DNA of 40,705 nt from Candidatus Methylomirabilota bacterium (GTDB taxonomy: Bacteria > Methylomirabilota > Methylomirabilia > Rokubacteriales > CSP1-6). The stretch lies in NCBI GenBank assembly GCA_036001065.1, contig DASYUQ010000067.1, positions 1 through 40,705 of the forward strand. Direction: 5' to 3'. Position 1 is the stretch's first letter. Every line of letters starts with the position of its first letter. Of the stretch, positions 25,014-32,662 are shown one piece after another. The translations under genes were made by a program, and so were the position numbers. The notes beneath the pieces are model-generated. The model ran no database searches. It was not told the DNA's origin and worked only from the letters and a program-made list of their open reading frames with translations.

Positions 25014-26012
25014 CGGCCTGCCGAGCTCCCTGAGCACCGCTTCCAGGGGCGCGATGTCGAAGAAGGCCTCCGGCTTCCACTTGGCGACGGGCCCGCTCAG
25101 ATTGCCGGTGGCGACCTGGAAGCTCAGGTTCTCGAGGACCCCGGGGCCCCGCATGCGACCGATGCCGCCGTTGACGTCGAAGATCTTCACCAGCGCTCGG
25201 AGCTGGGCCTCGAGCTTGGCGTCGTCGATCTCCTTCAAGGCCTGGCCGCGCTCCCGAACCCAGAAGCGGGGATCCCGGACGCCCTGGCGGTACGACTCCA
25301 GAATCCGCCGCACGAGCTTCCGGACGACCTCCGGCTCGCGCTTGGCGAAGTCGGCGTGAATGACCAGCAAGCTCGACGAGACCGGCTGATCGGTGAAGTC
25401 CACCAGGACGTGGAACTTGCCGGGCGCGCGCTCGTTCACGACCTGGGCGGCCGACAGGTCGAAGGCGGCGGCGGCCACCGCCCCTCGGAGGAGGGCCTCC
25501 GCGCGCGCGGGCGAGCCTTCGGGAATGAAGACGAAGTCGGGCTGGACCCCGGGCTGGGTCTGGAGATAGAACTCGAGGAGCGACTGCACCGTGGATTTCG
25601 GCGAGTGGGAGGCCAGGCGCACGCCGCTCAGGGCCCTGACGGAGGCAAGCTCCTTCTTGGCCATCACCACGAACTCCGGCCGCGACAGCTCCATCACGCC
25701 GCGGACCGGGGCGCCCTTCTCCACGGCCGGATAGAACGGGGCGAAGCCCGTGCCCACCTGGCCCTGGCCCTCGATGACGGCGAGCATGGCCGCCTCGGGG
25801 GAGCGCAGGTCCTTGACCGTGACCGCGATGTTGTCCTCCCGCTCGAGGAGCCGGAGCCCGACGATCATCGGAAGGTTCACCACCCGGGTGACGGTGGTGA
25901 TCAGCGTGAGCTGCCCGCGTTCCGCGGCGGCGCCGAGGGTCGCCGGCTGGCTCCCGAGGAAAGCCGCCAGCGCGGCCGCGGCGACGACGACCATCCGTTT
26001 CACCTGTCCCAT
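25011..26012 (-). CDS. ABC transporter substrate-binding protein (NMT1-like), second system
   Basis: The 333-residue protein starts at ATG 26012, preceded by GAAGGAGG. Residues 1-30 form a signal peptide ending near LGAAA. The mature chain (TLITTVTRVVNLPMIVGLRLLERE at its start, then EGQGQVGTGFAPFYPAV) has the layout of periplasmic binding proteins of the NMT1/THI5-like group. The start shares one base with the stop of the Fe-S subunit gene, so the binding protein is translated together with the molybdenum hydroxylase. Its stop codon is provided by the edge of repeat B1. The ligand is unknown; context suggests the hydroxylase substrate. Confidence 0.85.
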   Translation of the reverse strand: MGQVKRMVVVAAAALAAFLGSQPATLGAAAERGQLTLITTVTRVVNLPMIVGLRLLEREDNIAVTVKDLRSPEAAMLAVIEGQGQVGTGFAPFYPAVEKGAPVRGVMELSRPEFVVMAKKELASVRALSGVRLASHSPKSTVQSLLEFYLQTQPGVQPDFVFIPEGSPARAEALLRGAVAAAAFDLSAAQVVNERAPGKFHVLVDFTDQPVSSSLLVIHADFAKREPEVVRKLVRRILESYRQGVRDPRFWVRERGQALKEIDDAKLEAQLRALVKIFDVNGGIGRMRGPGVLENLSFQVATGNLSGPVAKWKPEAFFDIAPLEAVLRELGRP

Positions 26013-26506
26013 CACGTCCTCCTTCCCGCGGGAGCCGACGCGAGCTTCTCGGCCGCCGCCCGGGCCGCGATCACGATGTTGTGGTAGCCGGTGCAGCGGC
26101 ACAGATTGCCCGAGATCGCCTCGCGGATCTCGGCCTCCGACGGCCGGGGCGTTTCCTTGAGAAAGCAGTAGAGGGTCAACAGGAAGCCCGGCGTGCAGAA
26201 GCCGCACTGGAGCCCGTGGTGCTCCCAGAAGGCCTCCTGGATCGGATGGAGATTGTCGCCGTCCGCCAGCCCTTCCACGGTGAGAATGCTGGCGCCCTCG
26301 AGCTGCACGGCGAAGAGCAGACACGATCGCACCGCCTCGCCGTTCACCACCACGGTGCAGGCCCCGCACACACCGTGCTCGCACCCCAGATGGGTGCCGG
26401 TGAGATCCAGGTCTTCCCGCAAGAAGTCGGCCAGCGTCTTGCGGACCTCCACGGTCCTCTCGTAGGGCTGGTCGTTGACGCTCAGGCGGATGGTCCGCTC
26501 CTTCAT
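26012..26506 (-). CDS. Molybdenum hydroxylase small subunit, 2 x [2Fe-2S]
   Basis: The 164 residues match the iron-sulfur subunit of xanthine dehydrogenase/CO dehydrogenase-type enzymes in length and motifs. The plant-ferredoxin-type cluster is bound by C42, C47, C50 and C62 (GCEHGVCGACTVVVNG), and the second cluster by C101, C104, C136 and C138 (CGFC and CRCTG). It moves electrons from the Mo site to FAD. The ATG at 26506 overlaps the stop of the FAD-subunit gene by 4 bp. It is the only such subunit in the window, although two large subunits are encoded downstream. No chaperone gene (CoxD/XdhC-like) was seen here. Confidence 0.96.
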   Translation of the reverse strand: MKERTIRLSVNDQPYERTVEVRKTLADFLREDLDLTGTHLGCEHGVCGACTVVVNGEAVRSCLLFAVQLEGASILTVEGLADGDNLHPIQEAFWEHHGLQCGFCTPGFLLTLYCFLKETPRPSEAEIREAISGNLCRCTGYHNIVIAARAAAEKLASAPAGRRT

Positions 26507-27381
26507 CCCTCCCCCCCTCTCGCCCGCTCGGCGGCGCGCGTCAGCGCGCGCCGGGTCAGGACGCCCGCCAGGTGCTTGCGGTACTCGCTGGATGCATGCA
26601 GATCGCTGTCGGGTTCGAGAGTCTCCGACACGCGCCGGCCGACCTCCTGGAACGCCTCCGTCGAGGGCCTCTGGCCCACGAGCACGCGCGTCGCCGCGGC
26701 CGCCACCACCGGCGTCGGCCCCACCCCGGTCAGGGCGATGACGGCGTCCGTGCAGGCGCCGGCCCCGTCCAGCGTGAGCGCGGCCGCCACGCCGACGAGG
26801 GCGAAGTCTCCGTGCCGGCGGCTGACCTCGACGAACGCGTGCCCCGTGCGCGAGCGCCGGGCCGGCAGACGGACGCCGACCAGCAGCTCGAACGGCTGGA
26901 GAGCCGTGGTGAGATACCCCACGAAGAAACGCTCGGGGGCCATGACGCGCTCGCCGTCGGGACCCCGCACCACGAGCTGGCCACCGAGCGCCGCCACGAT
27001 GGCGGGCAGCTCCGCGGCCGGGTCGGCGTGGGCCAGGCTTCCGCCGATGGTGCCGCGATTGCGGATCTGGACGTGGCCGACCTGCGGCATGGCCTCGGCC
27101 AGGAGCGGGCAACGGTCGCGGACGAGCGCCGAGCGCTCGACGGCGCGCTGTCGCGTCATGGCCCCGATGGCCAGCCAGCCGTCCTCCTCGCGGATCCCGA
27201 CCAGCTCCGGGATTCCGTTCAGATCGATGAGATAGCGCGGGCGGGCCAGGCGAAAGTTCATGAGGGGGACCAGGCTCTGCCCCCCGGCCAGGACCTTGGC
27301 CTGCTCGCGGTGCTCGCCGAGCAGGGTGAGCGCTTCCTCCACTGACGCGGGCACGAAATACTCGAACGGCGGCGGCTTCAT
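26503..27381 (-). CDS. Molybdenum hydroxylase FAD-binding subunit (CoxM/XdhB-like)
   Basis: The 292-residue protein is the FAD-binding medium subunit. The FAD-binding motifs AGGQSLVP (about 32-39) and TIGGSLAHADPAAELP (about 114-129) are the family hallmarks, followed by the C-terminal CO dehydrogenase flavoprotein domain (about 180-285). It accepts electrons from the Fe-S subunit and passes them to an external acceptor. The gene starts at ATG 27381, seven bases after the UbiD stop, and overlaps the Fe-S gene by 4 bp. The medium-small order here, with the large subunits displaced behind an ABC importer, is a rearranged version of the usual compact hydroxylase operon. Confidence 0.95.
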   Translation of the reverse strand: MKPPPFEYFVPASVEEALTLLGEHREQAKVLAGGQSLVPLMNFRLARPRYLIDLNGIPELVGIREEDGWLAIGAMTRQRAVERSALVRDRCPLLAEAMPQVGHVQIRNRGTIGGSLAHADPAAELPAIVAALGGQLVVRGPDGERVMAPERFFVGYLTTALQPFELLVGVRLPARRSRTGHAFVEVSRRHGDFALVGVAAALTLDGAGACTDAVIALTGVGPTPVVAAAATRVLVGQRPSTEAFQEVGRRVSETLEPDSDLHASSEYRKHLAGVLTRRALTRAAERARGGEG

Positions 27382-27388
27382 GATCTCC

Positions 27389-28795
27389 TCAGGCCATCGC
27401 CGCCAGCCGCTCGAGCAGCGCCTGGAGCGCGGGATCGCCGGCGCCCTGGGGCTTGACCCGCTCGAACTCGGCGCGCTCCTTCTTGCGCCAGAGCGGGGGC
27501 CGGGTGGCGTCGATGGCCATCTTCCCGCCCACCCGCATGACCGTGACCTCCGAGCGGTCCACGTTGGGAGCGGAGATGTCCAGAGGGTGGATCCGCTCGT
27601 GCGGGATGACGATGACGTCGCGCTCGGGATTCACCCGGGTCGAGATCGCCCAGAACACCTCGCGGGGGTCGTAGATGTCGACGTCCTCGTCGACGGCGAT
27701 GGCGATCTTGGGATGCAGGTAGGGGCTGGAGAGCACGCCGAGCAGGATGTCGCGGGCCTGGCCGTCCCAGCGCGGCGTCATCTGCACGAACACCGTGAAC
27801 ATGGTGACCCAGGGCGGGATGTAGACGTCGTGAACCTCGGAGTGCCCGTGGATCTCGCGGAGCCTCCGATACAGGCTCGCCTCCATGGGCACCGAGACGA
27901 GCGGCTGGTGGTCGGTGAACACCGTCGCCTGCATGTGCCGGTAGATGGCGTCCCGGCGCCGGGTGACGGCGGTCACCTCGAAGACCGGCGCCGGGCCCTC
28001 GGCGCCCTTGCTGTAGCCGGTGAACTCGCCGAACGGGCCTTCGGGCTCCCGCACCCCCGGCGGCACGATGCCCTCGATGACGATCTCGGCCTGCGCGGGG
28101 ACCTCGAGGTCGATGGTCTCGCACTTGACCAGCTCGAGCGTCTCGCCCAGGACGCCCGCCCCCATCTCGAATTCGTCGTAGCCCTCGTGACGGCCGCTGA
28201 AGTTGGCCAGGATCTCGTAGCCGGGATGCAGGCCGATGGCGAAGGCCATGGGGGCCGCCTCGCCGCGCTCCTGGTACTTCATGAGGTGGGCCCAGTTGTG
28301 GCGGGCCGCCATCCAGAAGCCCATCTTCCGCGGACCCTTCACCAGCGCGCGGATGATGGCTTCGTTCCGGATCCCGGTCTCGGGGTCCTTGGTGATGGTG
28401 ATACCCGAGCCGAGGTAGCGGCCGGCGTCGCCTTCGGAATGGATGGGGATCGGCAGCTTGGTGATGTCGGCGGCGTCGCCGATCAGCTTGACCTCCTTGC
28501 ACGGCCCGTCGGCGACGATCTTCGACTGCCCGGGCACGCGACTGAACATCCGATCGGACAGATCCCGGACCACGTTCTTCGGGGTGGTGCCCAGGGCCAG
28601 CGCCTGCCGCGCGCGGTCCTTGACCAGAATGTCGCAGAGCTTCCAGCCCGGGAATCCCTTGAGGCGGTTCAACACGAGGGGACGGGGGCTGGCGGAGCAC
28701 AGCGCCCCCGCCTGGGTGATGGGGTCGACCTCGTCATCGATCTGGATGAGATCTTTCCCGAGGGCCTCGAGGAAGTCTCGGAGGTTCAGGGGCAT
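27389..28795 (-). CDS. UbiD-family prenylated-FMN-dependent decarboxylase
   Basis: The 468-residue protein belongs to the UbiD/Fdc family, which reversibly decarboxylates aromatic, heteroaromatic or alpha,beta-unsaturated acids with prenylated FMN. Visible signatures include SKIVADGPCKEV near the N-terminus, IPIHSEGDAGRYLGSGITITKD, MAARHNWAHLMKY, and the acid cluster in EIVIEGIVPP and EGPFGEFTGY, which holds the conserved glutamates of the active site. Length is normal. No UbiX-type flavin prenyltransferase gene lies in the window, so the cofactor must come from elsewhere. The gene follows tctA by 33 bases and precedes the molybdenum hydroxylase FAD gene by 7, which suggests that decarboxylation and ring hydroxylation belong to one pathway. 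Confidence 0.94.
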   Translation of the reverse strand: MPLNLRDFLEALGKDLIQIDDEVDPITQAGALCSASPRPLVLNRLKGFPGWKLCDILVKDRARQALALGTTPKNVVRDLSDRMFSRVPGQSKIVADGPCKEVKLIGDAADITKLPIPIHSEGDAGRYLGSGITITKDPETGIRNEAIIRALVKGPRKMGFWMAARHNWAHLMKYQERGEAAPMAFAIGLHPGYEILANFSGRHEGYDEFEMGAGVLGETLELVKCETIDLEVPAQAEIVIEGIVPPGVREPEGPFGEFTGYSKGAEGPAPVFEVTAVTRRRDAIYRHMQATVFTDHQPLVSVPMEASLYRRLREIHGHSEVHDVYIPPWVTMFTVFVQMTPRWDGQARDILLGVLSSPYLHPKIAIAVDEDVDIYDPREVFWAISTRVNPERDVIVIPHERIHPLDISAPNVDRSEVTVMRVGGKMAIDATRPPLWRKKERAEFERVKPQGAGDPALQALLERLAAMA

Positions 28796-28828
28796 GGGTT
28801 ATCTCCTTTTGCGTACCGAGATCGTGGA

Positions 28829-30343
28829 TCAGGTCCCGCCCAGCGCTCCCGCCAGCCGCAAGGCCGTCCGCAGGCGCGGGGCCACCAGGGGCAGGAGAAC
28901 CACCACGAGCGCCGCCCCCAGGAAGCCGGCGGCGATGGGATGCGTGAGGAAGATCGTCAGGCTGCCGCGCGAGAGCAGCAGCGATTGTCTGATGGATTCC
29001 TCCGCCATGCGGCCCAGCACGAAGGCGAGCACGAGCGGCATCGGCTCGTACCCGAATTTCTTCAGGAGGTAGCCGAGACCCCCGAAGGCCAGCATGACGA
29101 TGACGTCCCAGACGTTGGCTGACACGGTGTAGACCCCGATTATGCAGAAGAGCAGGATCAGGGGAAAGAGCACGCCGTAGGGAATTTTTAGTAGCTGGAC
29201 CCACAGCCCGATCAGCGGAAGGTTCAGCACCAGCAGCATGACGTTGCCCACGTACATGCTGGCGATGACGCCCCAGAAGATCTCCGGATGCTCCCTGATC
29301 AGCAGCGGACCGGGCTGGATGCCGTGGACGAGCAAGGCGCCCAGCAGCACCGCCATGACCACGTTCGGCGGGATGCCCAGCGTGAGGAGGGGAATCATCG
29401 ACCCGCCGGCGGCGGCGTTGTTGGCCGATTCGGGGGCCGCCACGCCCGCGATGGCACCGGCGCCGAACCTTTCGGGGTGCCGGGAGATCCGCTTCTCCAG
29501 CGCATAGGAGAGGAAGGGGGGGATGATCGCGCCGATGCCCGGCAGGATGCCGAGGAAGAAGCCCAGGAGGCTGCCGCGCGCGATGGGAGCGGCGGACTCC
29601 TTCCACTGCTGTCGGCTGGGCAGCAGGCCCTTGATCTGGGCCTTGAAGACCTCCTGGCGCACCCCCTTCTCGACATTGAGCAGCACCTCGGCAATGCCGA
29701 ACAGCCCCATGATCATCGGCACCAGCCCCAGACCATCCATCAGGGTGATGCTCCCGTAGGTGAACCGCGGCGTGGCCGTGACGGGGTCGAGCCCGACCGT
29801 CCCCAGACAGAGGCCCAGCAGGGCCATGGCCGCGGCCTTGAGCTTCGACGCCCCGGCGAGATACGTGACCATCGTGAAGCCCAGCGCCAGCAGGCCGAAG
29901 ATCTCCGGGGGCCCGAAACGCAACGCCACCGAGGCCAGAGGCGGTCCCAGAAGCATGATGCCGAGGACGCTGGCGGTGCCGGCGATGAACGAGCCGAAGG
30001 CGGCGATCCCCAGGGCCGGACCCGCCAGCCCTTGACGCGCCATCTGGTGTCCGTCCAGGCACGTCACCACGGAGGCCGCCTCACCGGGAATGTTCGCGAG
30101 AATCGAGGTGGTGGAGCCTCCGTACATGGCGCCGTAGTAGATCCCGGCCATCATGATGATCGAGGCCGTGGGGCTCATCCCGTAGGTGATCGGAAACAGG
30201 ATGGACATCGTGGCCACCGGGCCGATGCCCGGCAGGACACCGATGAGGGTCCCGATGAAGACGCCCCCGAAGCAGGCCAGCAGATTGTGCGGGTGCAGGC
30301 TGACCGAGAAGCCGTAGAGGACGCTCGGGAGGATGGGCTCCAC
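28829..30343 (-). CDS. tctA: TctA large permease of a tripartite tricarboxylate transporter
   Basis: The 504-residue protein starts at GTG 30343. It has about 10-12 membrane segments and the TctA hallmark region GVLPGIGPVATMSILFPITYG near residues 36-56, with a second related repeat GILPGIGAIIPPFLSYALEKR around 270. TctA forms the ion-coupled channel of the TTT family, working with TctB and a periplasmic TctC. The gene follows tctB after seven bases. The TTT family carries citrate and many aromatic or dicarboxylic acids. Position next to UbiD points to an aromatic acid, which is an inference. Confidence 0.95.
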   Translation of the reverse strand: MEPILPSVLYGFSVSLHPHNLLACFGGVFIGTLIGVLPGIGPVATMSILFPITYGMSPTASIIMMAGIYYGAMYGGSTTSILANIPGEAASVVTCLDGHQMARQGLAGPALGIAAFGSFIAGTASVLGIMLLGPPLASVALRFGPPEIFGLLALGFTMVTYLAGASKLKAAAMALLGLCLGTVGLDPVTATPRFTYGSITLMDGLGLVPMIMGLFGIAEVLLNVEKGVRQEVFKAQIKGLLPSRQQWKESAAPIARGSLLGFFLGILPGIGAIIPPFLSYALEKRISRHPERFGAGAIAGVAAPESANNAAAGGSMIPLLTLGIPPNVVMAVLLGALLVHGIQPGPLLIREHPEIFWGVIASMYVGNVMLLVLNLPLIGLWVQLLKIPYGVLFPLILLFCIIGVYTVSANVWDVIVMLAFGGLGYLLKKFGYEPMPLVLAFVLGRMAEESIRQSLLLSRGSLTIFLTHPIAAGFLGAALVVVLLPLVAPRLRTALRLAGALGGT

Positions 30344-30350
30344 GGAGCCC

Positions 30351-30803
30351 TCAGAATCCCCACGGGCCCGACGGCAGCTGGACGCCCAGCCACATCTTGA
30401 ACACCACGTAGGTCAGGACCGCGGTCGTGACCGATAGGGCGACCGAGACCACCCAGGGCTGCGGCTCGGCGGCCCGAAACAGGAAGGCGAGAAACAGGAA
30501 CGTCGTCGCCAGGAACCCCAGCGGCTCCAGCGCGAAGGCGTAGGCCACCCCCGCCAGCAGCGTCCCTACGGCCCTGGCCCGGTGCGCCGGTTCCAGGGTC
30601 GTCGGGGCGGTCGTCGGCCTCCCTCGCGGCGGCAGCGCCAGGAGCGCGAGGGAGACCAGACACAGAGCCACCGCCAGCCAGAAGGGGAAAAACCCAGGCC
30701 CCGGGCGGCTCGGCTCGCCGACCGTCAGCCTGGCCGCCTCGACGGCGCCGGCGAGGCCGAAGAGCAGGAGGACCGCCGCGGCCACCCGCTCCCGCGTCGG
30801 CAT
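30351..30803 (-). CDS. tctB: TctB small membrane subunit
   Basis: The 150-residue protein has four hydrophobic segments (about 8-25, 40-55, 80-110 and 118-138), the layout of TctB, which is poorly conserved in sequence. I choose ATG 30803, sharing one base with the tctC stop; GTG at 30806 would give a 4-bp overlap. It lies between tctC and tctA in the standard TctCBA gene order, which is the main support for the assignment. Confidence 0.85.
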   Translation of the reverse strand: MPTRERVAAAVLLLFGLAGAVEAARLTVGEPSRPGPGFFPFWLAVALCLVSLALLALPPRGRPTTAPTTLEPAHRARAVGTLLAGVAYAFALEPLGFLATTFLFLAFLFRAAEPQPWVVSVALSVTTAVLTYVVFKMWLGVQLPSGPWGF

Positions 30804-31783
30804 CACTTCTTGCCGATCCCCAGCCGGGCCACGACCTTCTTCACCGCCTCGTGCTCGCTCTCCACGAGCTTGCGGGTCGCCTCGGGGTCACGGTGATCCA
30901 CGAGCATCCCGGCCTTCTCGACCGCCGCGACCACGGCGGGGTCCTTCATGGTCTTGTCGAGCGCACGAGCGAGCTTGTCGACGATCTCCCGGGAGGTCTT
31001 GGCCGGGACGTAGAGGCCCATCCAGATGTTCAGCGACGCCTCGGGGAACCCCTTCTCGGCCATCGTCGGCACGTCGGGAAATGCCGGCACCCGCTTGGGC
31101 GCGGTGATGACCAGCGGCACCAGATCGCCCGACCTGATCAGCGGCGCCAGCGAGCTCAGGCCGCTGGAGGCCACGGTGACGTGTCCGCCCATGATGGCGT
31201 TCTTGACCGGTCCGGTGCCCTGGAACGGAACGTGGGTGATGTCGAGGCCGTAGGCGAGCTTGAAGAGCTCCATGGTGAAGAACGACACGGTCCCCAGGCC
31301 CGCCGAGCCGTAGCTCAGCTTGCCCGGGTTCTTCTTCGCGTACTCGACGAACTCCTCGAGCGTCTTCCAGGAGCCGCCGGCCCTGGCGGTGATGACCCCG
31401 ATATCGGACATGTAGCTGCCGACCGGGGCGAAGTCGGACGGCCGGTAGGGCAGGTCGGGCTGGATGGCGGTGATGATCGTCAGCGTCGAGTTCGTCGTCG
31501 CGTACACCGTGTAGCCGTCCAGCCTGCCCTTCGCGACATGGTCCGCGCCGAGCGCGCCGCCGCCGCCGGGCTTGTTCACGAGCACCACGGGCACGCCGAG
31601 GTTCGCCGAGAGCTGGGGCTGGACGATGCGGGCCGCGGTGTCGGCGGGACCGCCGGGCGGGAACGGGATGATGAACTCGAGGGGGCGGCTGGGGTAGTCC
31701 GACTCCGCGCCGAGCCGGCCCCCGCCGAGTGCCGTCAGCGCCAGGGTCAGCAGGGCCACGGGGACAACGGGATTTCTCCGCAT
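30803..31783 (-). CDS. tctC: TctC periplasmic binding protein (Bug family)
   Basis: The 326-residue protein starts at ATG 31783, with GGAGGAG six bases upstream. Residues 1-26 form a signal peptide (LGAES cleavage region). The mature start YPSRPLEFIIPFPPGGPADTAARIV and the motif VVLVNKPGGGGALGADHVAK are diagnostic of Bug/TctC receptors. It binds a carboxylate in the periplasm and hands it to TctAB. Its leader contains structured repeat A1, whose hairpin ends 17 bases before the start codon; a CCTCC segment of that hairpin could pair with the GGAGG ribosome site. That gives a possible translational switch (inference). Confidence 0.93.
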   Translation of the reverse strand: MRRNPVVPVALLTLALTALGGGRLGAESDYPSRPLEFIIPFPPGGPADTAARIVQPQLSANLGVPVVLVNKPGGGGALGADHVAKGRLDGYTVYATTNSTLTIITAIQPDLPYRPSDFAPVGSYMSDIGVITARAGGSWKTLEEFVEYAKKNPGKLSYGSAGLGTVSFFTMELFKLAYGLDITHVPFQGTGPVKNAIMGGHVTVASSGLSSLAPLIRSGDLVPLVITAPKRVPAFPDVPTMAEKGFPEASLNIWMGLYVPAKTSREIVDKLARALDKTMKDPAVVAAVEKAGMLVDHRDPEATRKLVESEHEAVKKVVARLGIGKK

Positions 31784-31800
31784 GGTGCTCCTCCTTTTAT

Positions 31801-31898
31801 CGGAGGGGGCGACGTCACAGGCGCGCCCACAGGGCGCGACGGCCCCCTCCGAAGCCTCCCCCAAGAGGGGATTGCGCCGGCAAAGCCGGCGCTCGAAC
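31801..31898 (-). repeat. Structured leader repeat, family A copy 1 (upstream of tctC)
   Basis: Read on the minus strand, a small hairpin (GCGCCGGC-TTT-GCCGGCGC, 31873-31891) is followed by a large one with an outer stem CGGAGGGGGC/GCCCCCTCCG (31801-31851) enclosing GGGCGCGCC/GCGCGCCC-type pairs. The copy at 35870-35967 is ungapped and differs, by my count, at 13 of 98 positions. Four of those differences form two compensated base pairs in the small hairpin. Both copies have the same orientation and sit 17-19 bases before a start codon. The 62 bases between 31899 and 31960 show nothing further. Confidence 0.75.
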
Positions 31899-31960
31899 AC
31901 GCGCCGTCTTTGCGCCACGATCGCCCGCGTACCGTCGTCCGTCGGTCGTCGACTCATGTG

Positions 31961-32662
31961 TCACACCCCGAGGTAGGACACTCTCACGTGGGGATTCTGC
32001 AGGAGCGCCGCGCCCGTGTCGGCGAGGACGATCCGCCCCTGCTCCAGCACGTAGGCGCGGTGGCTGATGGGGAGCGAGAAGTGGACGTTCTGCTCGATCA
32101 GGAACACCGTGATCCCCCGCTCGTTGATCCGGTGGATGGTCTCGATGATCAGCTTGACCAGCGTCGGCTGGAGCCCGAGCGACGGCTCGTCGAGCAGGAG
32201 CAGCTCGGGGCAAGCCATGAGGGCCCGCCCGATCGCCAGCATCTGGCGCTCGCCGCCCGAGAGCGTCCGGGCGAGCTGCGGCGTCCGCTCCTCGAGCCTC
32301 GGGAACAGGGCGAAGACGTCGGCGAGGGTCTCGGCCTGCCGCGCGCGCGCCCGGGGTACCACGGCGCCGATTCTAAGGTTGTCGAGGACGGTCATTTCGG
32401 GAAACACACGCGCGCCCTCGGGGACGACCGCGATCCCCTGGCGGACGATCTCCTCCGGCGCGAGGCGGTCGATCCGGCGGCCGCGGAAGAAGATGCCGCC
32501 GCCGGATCGGACCAGCCCCACGATGGCTTTGATCAGCGTGGTTTTGCCAGCCCCGTTCGGCCCGATGAGGCTCACGACCTCGCCCTCACCGACCTCGAGC
32601 GAGACTCCCCATAACACTTGCAGCGTGCCGTAGCCCGCGTCGAGCGCCTCCAGCCTAAGCAT
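31961..32662 (-). CDS. livF: LivF-type branched-chain amino acid ABC ATPase
   Basis: The 233-residue protein starts at ATG 32662, overlapping the LivG stop by 8 bp. It has Walker A GPNGAGKTT (about 33-41), the LivF-like segment GIAVVPEGARVFPEMTVLDNL, signature TLSGGERQMLAIGRAL, Walker B LLLDEPSLGLQP, and a switch region ending in FLIEQNVHFSL. It is one of two ATPases of a HAAT-type importer, on the cytoplasmic face of the membrane. Members of this family carry branched-chain amino acids, amides, urea or aromatic acids. The sequence is fully canonical, unlike its LivG partner. It is the last gene before the repeat A1 leader of tctC. Confidence 0.95.
   Translation of the reverse strand: MLRLEALDAGYGTLQVLWGVSLEVGEGEVVSLIGPNGAGKTTLIKAIVGLVRSGGGIFFRGRRIDRLAPEEIVRQGIAVVPEGARVFPEMTVLDNLRIGAVVPRARARQAETLADVFALFPRLEERTPQLARTLSGGERQMLAIGRALMACPELLLLDEPSLGLQPTLVKLIIETIHRINERGITVFLIEQNVHFSLPISHRAYVLEQGRIVLADTGAALLQNPHVRVSYLGV

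Noticed and set aside
17513-27381. Possible aerobic CO dehydrogenase (CoxMSL)
   Set aside because: Both large subunits lack the AYRCSFR loop of form I CO dehydrogenase (AYRGVGM and TYRGPGR instead), and no coxDEF-type maturation genes are nearby.
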